From Microbulbifer variabilis (GTDB lineage: Bacteria > Pseudomonadota > Gammaproteobacteria > Pseudomonadales > Cellvibrionaceae), in contig NZ_JAIVKI010000020.1 in assembly GCF_020524905.1 (NCBI RefSeq), positions 20,961-84,960 of the forward strand: 64,000 nt of DNA, in the 5' to 3' direction. The translations under genes and the position numbers were made by a program. The notes under the pieces were generated by a model. The model searched no databases, was not told the origin of the DNA, and saw nothing but the letters and a program-made list of their open reading frames with translations. This document shows, piece by piece, positions 19,248 to 29,600 of the stretch; position 1 is the stretch's first letter; each line of letters starts with the position of its first letter.

Positions 19248-20216
19248 CTAGCTCTCCCCCACTGACAGTGGTAGTTTGCTGGAGGGCGGTCTTATTCCGA
19301 GTGCTTTTTCTGCAAACAAATAAAAGACTTCCTTGGATGACTTCTCTGGAATAAATCCCAATTCTTCTTTCAATAAGCGGTTATCCAGAACCGGCCTGTA
19401 TTGCAAAAAGGCCACATGATCTGGGTGGGTATCCGTTAGATGGAGACTATAACCTAACCGAAGTACCCCTTTTAGCATCCAGACTGGTGGCCTTATCAGT
19501 GGCTTGGACAGAATCTGTGCTATTTCCTTTGGGGTAAGACTGCCATCACCGGCTAAATTGAATCTGCCGTAAGCCCCAGTGCTCACGCCAAGGGCTAACG
19601 CACGAATCACATCCTGGTCCCAGATAAAGACAAAAGGTGAATTATGACCACCCGGGTCCAAAAGTACTTTTCGTTTAAACAGTGCGCTGATTTTGTTATT
19701 AGTTTTTTCGCCCAATATAGAGGAAACGCGAAATACCAGCTGCTTAAGATAAGGGTACCGTTCGCGATATTCAGCCAACAGCTCCTCAATTTTGCGCTTG
19801 TTATTGGAATAACCAAATTCAGGATTACCGCGCAGAGGATGGTGCTCTTCGAGTTTTGGTGGGTTATCGGGATAATAACCATAGGCGGCGCCACTGCTTG
19901 CCACAGTAATATGCTCAACTCCTGCGTAGAGACAGGCTTCGAGTACATTTCTTGTACCCCTTACATCGACACGATACTCAGCAGTATGATCGCGCCCTGC
20001 GACCATTACCGATGCTAAGTGAATCACATGAGTAATAGATTCCGCCTGCATTATTTTCCCAAGGTCCTTATCACAGATATCCTTAACAAGGATTGGAAAG
20101 CTTGCGGTTTTCGTGTGAATATCGATCCCAGTTACGGATAAGGTCTTGCTCAAATACTCACCAAGTTGGTTTCCGATATAACCAGCCGCACCTGTAATCA
20201 AAACCCGCAGTTTCAT
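19248..20216 (-). CDS. NAD-dependent epimerase/dehydratase family protein
   Basis: A 322-residue extended SDR. The N-terminus has VLITGAAGYIGNQLGEYL (GxxGxxG cofactor motif). Further on are HLASVMVAGRDH, the active-site region SSGAAYGYYPDN, and the catalytic YSNNK. Substrate is unknown; members act on nucleotide sugars or on hydroxyl groups of lipids and steroids. It lies 13 bases after the FMO gene and directly before the broken SDR, so the three are likely one oxidative pathway on a hydrophobic substrate (inference). Confidence 0.85.
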   Translation of the reverse strand: MKLRVLITGAAGYIGNQLGEYLSKTLSVTGIDIHTKTASFPILVKDICDKDLGKIMQAESITHVIHLASVMVAGRDHTAEYRVDVRGTRNVLEACLYAGVEHITVASSGAAYGYYPDNPPKLEEHHPLRGNPEFGYSNNKRKIEELLAEYRERYPYLKQLVFRVSSILGEKTNNKISALFKRKVLLDPGGHNSPFVFIWDQDVIRALALGVSTGAYGRFNLAGDGSLTPKEIAQILSKPLIRPPVWMLKGVLRLGYSLHLTDTHPDHVAFLQYRPVLDNRLLKEELGFIPEKSSKEVFYLFAEKALGIRPPSSKLPLSVGES

Positions 20217-20229
20217 TCTAAAGACCCTT

Positions 20230-21573
20230 TCAAGAAGTTGCTTGTATTCCGTCAGCCTGATAGGTCAAGGCTCGAGGTGACAGGTCTTTTAGTAGGTCGG
20301 CTTTATGCTTTTGAATAACCTTTACATAAGAGTCTTTGTGTACGTAATACGCCATGCGCTCGAGGTCAAGATATCGCATGCCGCCGTCTATACGTTTTGC
20401 CGATTTCTGCTGAATAACCTTCCTGAAACGATTGGCAGATGGCGCTCCAGCCATTAACTGGTGAATATAAAGGGCTACAAGCTCCGCTTGCATATTGCGC
20501 CCCTCCCACCCCAAACCAGCCGCCTCGATCATGCCCATCATAAAAAGGTTGTCTGATTTCGGGGGGAATATGTTCAGGTACAGGCTCGGCGCATAGCCGT
20601 TCCAATTTAACTCTGCTTTATCTACGAATGGATAGTGCAGCTTATATCCAGTGGCCTGCACGATCAGGTCATACTCTTCACATTCCCCATCTGAAAAATG
20701 CACTTTATGCCCATCGACCGATTGAATCGCTGGCCTTGGGTTAATATCCCCATGGCCAATGTGGTGCAACAATAAAGAATTTACTACTGGATGGGATTCA
20801 AAAAGTCGATATTCGGGCTCAGGCAACCCGTATTGAGATGGACTCCCTAATGAGAGCCGAATCAGAGTCTTAGTTAGGCGTCGCTTGAAGGATAGAGGTA
20901 ACTTGATTTTGCCACCCAGCTGATCAATAGGTCGACCAGAAATATACTTGGGCAGGAAGTGATATCCACGGCGCAGACTGATATCGACACTTCTCGCCCG
21001 GTGTACCGCATCCACGGCAATATCTGCTCCGCTATTGCCACAACCAATCAAAAGGACTCTTTTTCCGGCAAAGATCTCCGGGGACCGGTACTGAGCGGAA
21101 TGTATTAATTCCCCTGTAAATTGGCCTGGTAATTCCGGTTGATTAGGATAATGTAATGTACCACTGGCAATTAGTAAGCCACTAAACTCCCGTGTTTTTT
21201 CCTGCCAATTCCGGCGGGTAGTTACTAGCCAGCCATCTCCGCTACGCACACATTGCACAACTTCCGTTTCGAACTCATAGTGGCCGTAAAGACCAAATTC
21301 TCTTGCATAGGACCGAAAATACTCACCCATGTCTCGATGACTTGGATATTCAGCGACACTCTCATCCATCGGGAAGTCGGTAAACTCGGTCATCCTTTTA
21401 GAGGAGATGAGATGTGCCGATTCATACATGGTGCTAGTTAGGCTATCGATATCCCATAGCCCGCCCACATCGCTATGTACTTCAAAACCGATACAGGGGA
21501 TACCAATCTTAAGTAGATTTCTTACTGTACAAAGGCCCATAGGGCCAGCACCTATAACCGCGTAAGGTTTCAT
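20230..21573 (-). CDS. Flavin-containing monooxygenase (class B FMO)
   Basis: A protein of about 447 residues with two dinucleotide sites: GAGPMG at the N-terminus (FAD) and GCGNSGADIAVDAV in the middle (NADPH). The FMO fingerprint FTGELIHSAQYRSP is present, with tyrosine where Baeyer-Villiger enzymes have W-P/D, which favours N- or S-oxygenation or a long-chain substrate. A late VQATGYKLHYPF motif fits the family. The ATG at 21573 has GGGAG four bases upstream and starts right at the FAD fold; ATGs at 21597 and 21591 are also in frame. It is the first gene of a three-gene unit and divergent from an AraC regulator. Confidence 0.88.
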   Translation of the reverse strand: MKPYAVIGAGPMGLCTVRNLLKIGIPCIGFEVHSDVGGLWDIDSLTSTMYESAHLISSKRMTEFTDFPMDESVAEYPSHRDMGEYFRSYAREFGLYGHYEFETEVVQCVRSGDGWLVTTRRNWQEKTREFSGLLIASGTLHYPNQPELPGQFTGELIHSAQYRSPEIFAGKRVLLIGCGNSGADIAVDAVHRARSVDISLRRGYHFLPKYISGRPIDQLGGKIKLPLSFKRRLTKTLIRLSLGSPSQYGLPEPEYRLFESHPVVNSLLLHHIGHGDINPRPAIQSVDGHKVHFSDGECEEYDLIVQATGYKLHYPFVDKAELNWNGYAPSLYLNIFPPKSDNLFMMGMIEAAGLGWEGRNMQAELVALYIHQLMAGAPSANRFRKVIQQKSAKRIDGGMRYLDLERMAYYVHKDSYVKVIQKHKADLLKDLSPRALTYQADGIQATS

Positions 21574-21630
21574 GGCACTCCCTTTTTCCATAGCCATTCA
21601 ATTCGAAGCTAAGACAGAAGCAATATACCG

Positions 21631-21654
21631 TGACAAATCAAACGCAGATTGTCA
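21631..21654. promoter_or_regulatory. Inverted repeat in the FMO/AraC divergent promoter region
   Basis: TGACAA at 21631-21636 and TTGTCA at 21649-21654 form a 6-bp inverted repeat with a 12-base spacer in the short gap between the divergent genes. It could bind the adjacent AraC-type regulator, although those often use direct repeats. Chance occurrence is possible. Confidence 0.25.
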
Positions 21655-21691
21655 TTATCGGGCAGAAACTGGTTAATTTGGGACATCCTTA

Positions 21692-22708
21692 ATGGATTTT
21701 ACCGACTCCAGAAGTGTGAATCTCAGCTACTCAAAGGCTTTACTGGAAGCCTTGGCCAGCTTGGGCCTGCCCATTCCAAAGAGCGCAAGCAAAGTGCTGT
21801 CTCAAATAAGTCGGCAAGAACGCGTCCCAATTTACCAACAAGAACAACTTTGGAAGGCGATCATCGACAGCTATCCCGAACCGCTGTTGGGAATAAAACT
21901 AGGGCTCGCCATGCAAGCCAACCACATTGGACTGGTCGGCCACTTGCTAATGACCCAGAAAGATCTCCAGGCAACAATAGATCAGTTGATTAGCTACCAC
22001 CCGCTGCTGGGAGAAGGCGGTTACTTTGAGGTGCACCGCGATACATTTTCCGTAAGCCTCTGCTATCATCCAAACTTTCTCAACTTTGCACAAACTCGCG
22101 TAGAAACGATACTTGCTGCCTGTATCGCTCAAACCCAGACTTTAACTGGTGGGAAGTTTCAGGGCTGCAAATTGCTTCTCTCATACCCTGCTCCCAGCCT
22201 TGCTATCCAACAGCAGTATCAGAAACTCCTGGCAATACCGGTGCAGTTCAATACTAAAGTTTCGGCAATCCAATTCCCTGTTAAAGACTTGGCAATTCCT
22301 CTGATTGCGGCAGATAAAGACGTTGTAAGCTGTTTAAAACCGAAAGCTGATGCCCTTTTGCAAGGGCTCGAGAAAAAAGGCTTTCACAGGAAAGTCACGC
22401 TGTTACTTCAACAAACCCCCCACTTAACACGAGAGCAAGTTGCCAAGCATCTCTGCCTTAGTACTAGGCATTTAGGACGCAAATTGCAAGATGAACACAC
22501 CAATTTTCGCACAATCCAAGAAGAAGTGCGTAGTTACTATGCAAGGCAGTGGTTGACTCAAGGCGAAAAGTCCAATGCTGATATCGCCATTGCGCTAGGA
22601 TACTCTGATGAAAGTGCATTTGGTAAGGCATTTAAACGCTGGGAGGGTATCTCTCCAAGCTTATTTGATAGGCGCCGGAAAAAAACTTTAAATAGCCACC
22701 TAAGCTAA
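21692..22708 (+). CDS. AraC-family transcriptional regulator with arabinose-binding-like N-domain
   Basis: A 338-residue regulator. The N-terminal about 200 residues match the Arabinose_bd type domain found in OruR/ArgR-like regulators (PLLGIKLGLAMQANHIGLVG and the repeated HPLLGEGGYFEV region). The C-terminus carries two helix-turn-helices, with HLTREQVAKHLCLSTRHLGR and the AraC signature DIAIALGYSDESAFGKAFKR. Such proteins often control an adjacent oxidoreductase operon, so the FMO-epimerase-SDR unit is the likely target. Effector unknown. Confidence 0.92.
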   Translation: MDFTDSRSVNLSYSKALLEALASLGLPIPKSASKVLSQISRQERVPIYQQEQLWKAIIDSYPEPLLGIKLGLAMQANHIGLVGHLLMTQKDLQATIDQLISYHPLLGEGGYFEVHRDTFSVSLCYHPNFLNFAQTRVETILAACIAQTQTLTGGKFQGCKLLLSYPAPSLAIQQQYQKLLAIPVQFNTKVSAIQFPVKDLAIPLIAADKDVVSCLKPKADALLQGLEKKGFHRKVTLLLQQTPHLTREQVAKHLCLSTRHLGRKLQDEHTNFRTIQEEVRSYYARQWLTQGEKSNADIAIALGYSDESAFGKAFKRWEGISPSLFDRRRKKTLNSHLS

Positions 22709-23222
22709 CAACGATTCGTTAATATTGTTCAGTTAACTTCTTTTTATTAATCAACTCAAAATTTCATACAATCATTAATTGCATAGCAATCTCATAATTT
22801 TTATTTGGAGAGCCCGAATCTTTAATAAAATTAAAAATGGACACCGGTATATGGTTGAACCAATAGATCTTAAATCAAAAAATATTCTAATAGCAAAAAA
22901 TCGAGCATGACTCAATGAGCGTTACGCCGGACATTTGACAAAACTACAATCTCCCACTATATGGCTCACAGGTTAAAATTTTGATATCGATTACTTGGCG
23001 TATGCGAGCACATTTCATCACACTAGATTTCAACTCTAAAAACAGGTAAATATTTAACCCGGACTCCATGCAACCACCACCTTAAGAAAGGTTATTTATT
23101 CTAACCAGCACACTGATTACCTTGGATTATTTATAACTCAGCCAAAAAAAATCCAAGAATCAGGAATCTCTAAAAAATTCATAATATAAGCAAATTAAGC
23201 AACCCAAAACCAAGGAAGAACT
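22709..23222. other. AT-rich intergenic region
   Basis: About 510 bases without a gene in either strand that I can support. It must hold the promoter of the BON-domain gene. No tRNA, repeat or clear hairpin was seen. Confidence 0.4.
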
Positions 23223-23777
23223 ATGAGCCTTATCAAAAAAACCCTAAGCTCCATGGCAATAGCCATGCTCGTTTCATCGGTAGCAATAGCCGAGGAAAAA
23301 CCCAGCCAGAAGAACTCGGCTATGAATGATATATGGCTGGATGGAAAAGCAGAGACTGTGCTCCTACTAAACAAAAATTTAAACAGCTTTACTATTGACA
23401 CCAAAGTTAACAATGGCATTGTGACCCTATCGGGTGAGGTAGATAGCGAAATTGACAAGCGCCTGGCTGGGGAATTGGTTTCAGGGATAAAAGGTGTCAA
23501 GAACGTCAAAAACGAACTCACCGTTACCAACAAAAAGAGTATTAGTGACACCATCTCTAGTGAGTATACAGACGCCAAGATAGCAACCGTCGTTAAAACC
23601 CGGCTATTGCTTGATCAGGAGATCCCCGGAACCAAAATTGACGTCTCAGCCCAAGGTGGAACTATCACCTTGAAAGGGTCAGTAAAATCCAGCGCCCAGA
23701 AAGATCTCGCTCAAGCGATTGCGGAAAATACTGAAGATGTAAAGAAAGTTGTGAATAATCTGACCGTTGTTAAGTAG
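23223..23777 (+). CDS. Periplasmic BON-domain protein (OsmY-like)
   Basis: A 184-residue exported protein. A signal peptide ends at about residue 23 (SSVAIA). Two BON domains follow: about 40-105 with NNGIVTLSGEVDSEIDKRLA, and about 115-184 with AQGGTITLKGSVKSSAQKDL, each with the conserved glycine and GxVKxxxNxLxV end. OsmY-type proteins bind phospholipid surfaces and respond to osmotic or envelope stress. Single gene with its own terminator. RBS AAGGAAG lies just upstream. Confidence 0.9.
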   Translation: MSLIKKTLSSMAIAMLVSSVAIAEEKPSQKNSAMNDIWLDGKAETVLLLNKNLNSFTIDTKVNNGIVTLSGEVDSEIDKRLAGELVSGIKGVKNVKNELTVTNKKSISDTISSEYTDAKIATVVKTRLLLDQEIPGTKIDVSAQGGTITLKGSVKSSAQKDLAQAIAENTEDVKKVVNNLTVVK

Positions 23778-23788
23778 TAGATTCATAT

Positions 23789-23810
23789 GGGGCTATTATG
23801 GCCCCTTTTT
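23789..23810 (+). terminator. Intrinsic terminator of the BON gene
   Basis: GGGGC (23789-23793) pairs with GCCCC (23801-23805) around TATTATG, followed by TTTTT. It begins nine bases after the stop codon region. Confidence 0.8.
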
Positions 23811-24082
23811 CCTGAACCACTATTTACCCGATTGCTGGTTACCTGAACTATTATTGATGACACCAAAGGTAGCACTCGTCAAAACTCTTTAACCTAGCCC
23901 CTTTTCTACCCGGATATAAACTCTCAAACTCCGAGCATCTCCTAGCGACTGCAGGGAGCGCTACCATGAAGGGCATATTATTGCACCAACAGTATCCTTA
24001 AACCTTCCAATCCGACACCTAGTATAGTGCCCGCCAAAGCTCAAATAAAATTCCTAATATCGATCCATTGGAGATATAGAGC

Positions 24083-24415
24083 TTATTGTTCAATTTCTAT
24101 AATTGCGAGTTTACAGCGTTGTGGCGTAGTGGAATCATAACGATCCACCCACACATTAATCCTCTTTTCAGATAATTGTGCAGCAGTCACTAAAGACATA
24201 ACCATTTTCTTGACATCCGAATCTACTGACGCGTCCAAACCGATTTTGTTGCCATAGCAGTTAGCCGAATCAGGCATACTATAAATCGAACCCCCCCCAC
24301 TGGATGACACCCGAACCCAGGGGGCGCCATCAGAAGCAAAAGGCCCTTCTGATGCCGACACAGATATGCTTAAAAAAAACAACCCAGAAACCAAAAGTTC
24401 ATTTAACCTTTTCAT
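24083..24415 (-). CDS. Small exported protein, family A copy 1
   Basis: A 110-residue protein with a signal peptide (cleavage near SVSA, residue about 22). The mature part has GAPWVRVSSSGGGSIYSMPD, two cysteines (ANCYGN and QRCKLA) that could form a disulfide, and a helix DSDVKKMVMSLVTAAQL followed by INVWVDRYDS. It is about 60% similar by eye to the gene at 24597. RBS GAGGTG precedes the ATG. Function unknown. The C-terminal pattern (helix, Gly/Lys, V-x-V strand, Cys) resembles the OB-fold of AB5-toxin B subunits, but this is only a topological impression. Confidence 0.75.
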   Translation of the reverse strand: MKRLNELLVSGLFFLSISVSASEGPFASDGAPWVRVSSSGGGSIYSMPDSANCYGNKIGLDASVDSDVKKMVMSLVTAAQLSEKRINVWVDRYDSTTPQRCKLAIIEIEQ

Positions 24416-24596
24416 TTACACCTCTTGATAGAAGAATATCCGCAGAGAGTGAAGCAGATAACTTTGTATTTAATGACTGCGAAAACAAGGATGGATCGAC
24501 CCTAAAAAATAGCACCTTTTCTTGGGACATTTTTATTGGCACTTTTCATATAATGTCTAAATTTACATTGTTACAAACCTATCAGCTATAGCAGGA

Positions 24597-24929
24597 TCAC
24601 TGATCAATTTCGATGAAGACCAGATTACAACGTTGCGGTATTGTTGAGTCATAGCGATCTATCCAAACATTAATCTTCTTCCCAGACATTTGTGCAGCAG
24701 TCACTAAAGAAAATGCCATCTCCATCATATCTGGATCTTCCGAATTGCTCACATTGATTTTATTCTGATAACAATTAACCGGATCAGGCATACGATAAAT
24801 TGTCATACTTCCACTGGATGATAACCGTACCCAAGGGGCACCATCAGAAGTAAAAGGACCTTCAGACGCCGACACAGAACCACTCAACAAAAGCACCCAG
24901 AAAAACAAACGCCTTTTTAACTTACTCAT
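24597..24929 (-). CDS. Small exported protein, family A copy 2
   Basis: Paralog of the gene at 24083: same length, signal peptide ending SVSA, shared GPFTSDGAPWVRLSSSG, a Cys in VNCYQNK, a helix EMAFSLVTAAQMSGKKINVW and the ending RYDSTIPQRC. ATG 24929 was chosen because it gives a clean signal peptide; a TTG at 24962 would add 11 residues. The pair is a tandem duplication separated by about 180 bases of AT-rich DNA. Confidence 0.72.
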   Translation of the reverse strand: MSKLKRRLFFWVLLLSGSVSASEGPFTSDGAPWVRLSSSGSMTIYRMPDPVNCYQNKINVSNSEDPDMMEMAFSLVTAAQMSGKKINVWIDRYDSTIPQRCNLVFIEIDQ

Positions 24930-25175
24930 TTTAAATACCCTAAAGGAACCAATAGAAGCCAATACTAATTATTACATCTAAATCAACATATCGTGAAAAG
25001 GAGAGTACAGATAGTAAGCATTTTTATAGACGCCCGACTCACCACAAAAGCTACTCACCCATATAAATAAGAGTTCATTTAAGGGGCACTTTGCAACATC
25101 TTCATTCTTGGCCTGAAAATAGCGCCAATATCTTAATTTTCCTATAGAACCGATAAATTGTAAGAATCTAAAAAA

Positions 25176-25481
25176 TCAGAAATCTTGATAAATATAACTG
25201 ACAGTTATGATCTTTTCTTCACAGCTCGGAACCTTTACTGAAACTTTTTTTCCCGTAGTTGATGCGGCAAGTAACATTGAAAACCAAGCTTTTTTTACCT
25301 CCGAGTCAAGATAAAACGTATAATAGCCATTGTTTGAAATATTTATACACGGATCATCTTCCAAACGAAAACTAACAGATTGCCTATAGGGGAAAATCCT
25401 TCCCACTGAACCGACATTCAGCTCCGCAAAGGACTTGCACGCAAGCAAGGAAAAGATCAAAAAAATCAATATCTTTTTCAT
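25176..25481 (-). CDS. Small exported protein, family B copy 1
   Basis: A 101-residue protein with a signal peptide (MKKILIFLIFSLLACKSFA). The mature part has GSVGRIFPYRQSVSFRL, a cysteine in DDPCIN, a helix in SEVKKAWFSMLLAASTTGKK and a strand VSVKVPSC. ATG 25481 was preferred over 25517, which would add 12 residues ahead of the signal peptide. Homologous to the gene at 25785, and distantly like family A in its helix-GK-VxV-C end. Confidence 0.72.
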   Translation of the reverse strand: MKKILIFLIFSLLACKSFAELNVGSVGRIFPYRQSVSFRLEDDPCINISNNGYYTFYLDSEVKKAWFSMLLAASTTGKKVSVKVPSCEEKIITVSYIYQDF

Positions 25482-25784
25482 ATCAACCCACAAAAAAACT
25501 TTCAACAAAGCGACCACAAAAACGAGAGTAATTAAGGAATATCAACCCGACCGCATCAGCGAGAAAATATCACCTCCAAATGCGATCAACCCTGCAACCT
25601 CAGCAGCAAAATAGTATTATGCCTTACTCCCAAATACTCTGCGCTTTCAGCTAGAACGAAAGCGCCAGGGTAAAACCAGCTTAGATGCATTGGCAATTAC
25701 CCCAAAAAAAGAAACCTTAGCTTGATCTTCACAGATAGAAAAGAACAGAAACTGCTAAAAATTCGACAATCTTAGGTTCCATTA

Positions 25785-26090
25785 TTAATCCATAAAAATG
25801 TAAACAACTGTCTTAACTCCCCCTTCGCAAGCCTCAACTCGCACCGAAACTTCCTTTCCAGAATTCGCCGCAGCCAGCAATATGGTAAACCAAGCTTTTT
25901 TAACATCCGTATCAAGCTCAAATTCGTAATACTCACCTTTAGAATTTACATTGCAAGGATCATTTTTCAAACGGAACTTTACCGAAGTTCCACTAGGATA
26001 AATCCTTTCCACCAATCCAATATTTGTGGTAGCAGCAAACGTCCCCGCAGAAAGAAAAGAAACGATCAAAAAAATGAATGCTTTTTTCAT
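25785..26090 (-). CDS. Small exported protein, family B copy 2
   Basis: Paralog of the gene at 25176: signal peptide ending SAGTFAA, then IGLVERIYPSGTSVKFRLKN, DPCNV, the helix DTDVKKAWFTILLAAANSGK and EVSVRVEAC. RBS GAGG lies five bases before ATG 26090. With the other three it forms an array of four secreted small genes directly downstream of the Rhs locus, on the same strand. Confidence 0.74.
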   Translation of the reverse strand: MKKAFIFLIVSFLSAGTFAATTNIGLVERIYPSGTSVKFRLKNDPCNVNSKGEYYEFELDTDVKKAWFTILLAAANSGKEVSVRVEACEGGVKTVVYIFMD

Positions 26091-26311
26091 ATCAACCTCT
26101 GAAAAACCATAAAAACAATAAATCATTCAAAGCAAATAAGACAGATCTTACCTTGCTTCTAACCCAGCCGCACTTAGCCAAAAAGATATTCTCGAAAGCC
26201 AAATCCGTACCGGCCACTTACTCCCAGCCCCATCCTTCTCACAAAGAACCATATAGCGCCAATACGTTACTCTGACCCCATTTATTCCTTGACTTGCAGC
26301 CATAAAGCTAA

Positions 26312-26602
26312 CTATTCCATACAAACAATTTCTTCATTAACAAAATCACCGTTTTGCTGTTTGATAAACTGCTCATATATACCATTGCACTCTCCATCTG
26401 AAGTCACCTCGAAACAAATCAAATAATCACCAGCAGAATTTACATACCAGTTGGGAGAATCCAAGACCGGTTGGATTTTTGGATTAACTCCCTTTACTAC
26501 TCGACTCCAACCATTCGATTTCAAATCAAAGGCACAAGAGCTAGATTCATTCACAGCACAACCTGTAAATAAAAAACACATAGCAGTAATTAAAAACTTC
26601 AT
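26312..26602 (-). CDS. Small lipoprotein overlapping the Rhs gene, candidate immunity protein
   Basis: A 96-residue protein with a lipobox in CFLFTGCAVNESS. The mature region has CAFDLKSNGWSRVVKG, PNWYVNSAGDYLICFEV and further cysteines. Its ATG (26602-26600) overlaps the Rhs stop by four bases (ATGA), so the two are translationally coupled. Position directly after an Rhs toxin tip is the usual place for an immunity protein, and lipid anchoring would place it in the periplasm, where a Sec-exported toxin passes. No family recognised. Function is inferred from context. Confidence 0.7.
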   Translation of the reverse strand: MKFLITAMCFLFTGCAVNESSSCAFDLKSNGWSRVVKGVNPKIQPVLDSPNWYVNSAGDYLICFEVTSDGECNGIYEQFIKQQNGDFVNEEIVCME

Positions 26603-29600
26603 CTTTTCCAGCCCTCTCCCATTACCGGGCAACTCCAGCTTGTGGCTGACGAATCACCACAACTATGAGCCCTACTTCCAAAGAAACCAGGAGATCGAGG
26701 GCCATACATATGATTGCCTTTATCATCGAACATAAACACACCTCTAAAATGTTCTCTATTTCCTCGATAGAGACGATAAGTTTGCTTATCCCTACCTGAA
26801 AAGCCAAGATTATTTGGATGGTAGTGGTTTAAAGCAACCAAGCCTTTCAAGCCCGTTGTATTCCACGTAATACTTTGATTGGTATAACTCGTAACCGGAG
26901 CGCTGTTGTAAAAGGTTTGAACACCATCACCATTCACATGCCCAAGAATTGTAGCGACTCCATATTCGTGATCTGTTCCGGCAGCTAACCGGGCATTTTG
27001 TGCTGCCGTTTCTCCAGCTTGTAAAGCTTCATCTAATGACAAGTGTAGGCTGAGAGGATCTCCGTTCTCATCAAAAAATACGGGTTTCGCGACAACCCCA
27101 TTACTCTTACCACTGCCATCTCCTGTGGTAACAATCTCATCGCCACCGCCACCCATCGAACTCACAGCAAACACAAACGCCGCAGTCACCGCTCCATTTG
27201 CAAACTTACCTCCTGTTAATCTGGTGACTGTGCCTCCGACTACTGTACCAACAACAAATTGCCCTGCACCACTACCAATATTCCCTACTAGTGGGCCAGC
27301 AGCAGTAGATACTCCAGCTGAAACAAAACCATGACCAAACTTACCACCTTGTAGAACTGACATAACCCCTCCCGTAATTGCATTAGCAGCAACTTTGGCA
27401 GCAAACGCTTGATAGGTTAAATCGGTACCGAAAGCTCCACTTCCTGATGTTGCGGCACAGGATGAACAATTCGAGAAAAAATCCCCGATTTTTTGGAAAG
27501 CAAAACTAGACACACCAGCTATAACAGCACTTTTAAAAGCATCGCTATAAGAGCCTCCAAAGGCCATTGTCATATCATATGCACCTGCTGCAGCACAAAG
27601 AGGCGCATAGGGACCACAAGCCATAGAGGCTACTGCATTCAAAATGCCACTCCACTGAGGTCCAATGGCTTTGAAAACCATTTGCATCGGACTAAGTAAC
27701 TTACGAAGACTGAAGTAGCCACTAGGATCACTAGCATTCAGCGGATTATTCCGCACATAGCTATAGCGGTTGTACATCTGCGTATCGGCAGCCGCCTGGA
27801 TAAATGGGTCCGCCTGCATAAAGCGCCCCAGACGCGGTTCATAGATACGGCCATTCATATGAATCAGCCCCACCTCATCCAGCATTTCATGGCCGGTGTA
27901 ACCACGGGTGGTACGGCTGTGATCGAAATTTGAAAGTGCAGTCAGGGATAACGCATTCCAGTTGGCGCTGTTGCGGCGCTGCCCCCAGGCATCGAAGGAC
28001 ATTTCCTGCACCACCTTACCGGCTTTATCGGTAATCAGGTCCATGGAACCCAGGTGGTCCTTGTAGAGGAACAGCTTATCGATCGAGAGTACCTTGAATT
28101 CCTTGTCGGTTTTTACGGTATAGACTGCTGTGCCCACCAGGTGACGCTTCCACTCGATCTCATTGGGCTTGCTGGACTTCTGGATACGCTCGATACCGCC
28201 GATATACCAGGTTTCTGTCACTTCCCCGTTACTACTATTGGTGTCCTTGCGGTAGTAGCGGCTATGGCTGGGATCATAGAGGAACTCAGTGGTGTTATTT
28301 CCCTTCTTGATTACGGAGGCTTTATCGAAGGTGGTGTAGCTGATGGTACGGCCACCGTCGAAACCATCCGAAGTCATATTGCCGTTGAGGTCATAGTTAT
28401 AACTAACGCTTCCAGCGGTTGTTACCGCATGGGGGCCAGCGCCATTTTCGCCGTAGACATACTCTCCCACGCCGGCTTTATAAATGATATTGCCGATAGC
28501 GTTATAGCGGATGTCCTGTTCGGAGGCGCTGAGGCCACTACAGCTGAAGTTGCTACTACCCACATGGGTTTTGATCAGACGGTTGAGTTTGTCATAGCAG
28601 AAGCTCTCACGCAGATCCTTGCTTCCACTTTGGTTGTGACGGCTGGTGAGGTTACCGAGGGTATCCCACTGGTAGCTGATGTTTTGAATACCAAAGGTTC
28701 CCAATACCGTAGAGGTCTGGTTTGTCAGACGACCGGTATCAGCCTCGTAGCTGTAGCTGGTGGTTGCGCCGTTACCTAACAGTTGTTCTTTCAGCTGTCC
28801 ACGAGCGGTCTGGGCTTTCACTTCCTGAATCAGGTCTCCAGTGGCCAGGTCTACCACCTTGTAGAGATATCCATAGGCATTGTAGAAATTCTGAGTCCCT
28901 GATTTACCCCCATCGAGCATGCTATCCAGCGCGTCGTAGCTGTATTCAACACGGCCATGCCCATCAAATACCGTGGTGGTGACGTAGGAGGGTTGCGCAC
29001 CGGCCCCATCAACATCTACCGCCTGGATATGGTTTCGGCCAACCTGGTCGTACTGATACACAGCCTGATAGCCAGAGACGCTGTCCATGACCATCTCTAC
29101 CTGCCCTAATCCATTGGTGGCACTGTCATACAACCAGGAGACATCGCTAGAGGGTTTAGAGGAACCCTTGAGCTTTTCAATGCGAGTGGACTGTCGACCC
29201 AATAGATCATAGGTTAACTCTACGGTATGACCATTCGCGCTGGTTTGCTTTTTCAGTTCGCCGAAGCCAGTATATTCGTAGTGCCACTCTCCCTTATCCG
29301 GGTCGTCCATACGGACTTTTCGGCCCAAGTCGTCGTATTCGATCGTGACCACAATGGGATAGCTGAGGCCGTCGCCCTCATCGATATGTGCACCGGCAGT
29401 ATTCGCCTTGCCCCAGGATTTGGCTTTATGCAAATTGCCCTGGCTGTCGTATTCATAAGTCAGTCGACCATCGATAGCATCGATAACTTCAACCAACTCG
29501 CCAGCAACATTTTTAATCTCCGTTTTTTGCTGGCCCTTATCATTGGTGGTGATGGTCTTAAAGCCGCTATAAGTCATGCTGGACACAGAGTCATCTGGCG

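Noticed and set aside
28054..28779. A 241-codon open frame antisense to the Rhs gene
   Set aside because: It lies wholly inside the YD-repeat coding sequence, which is periodic and keeps alternate frames open.
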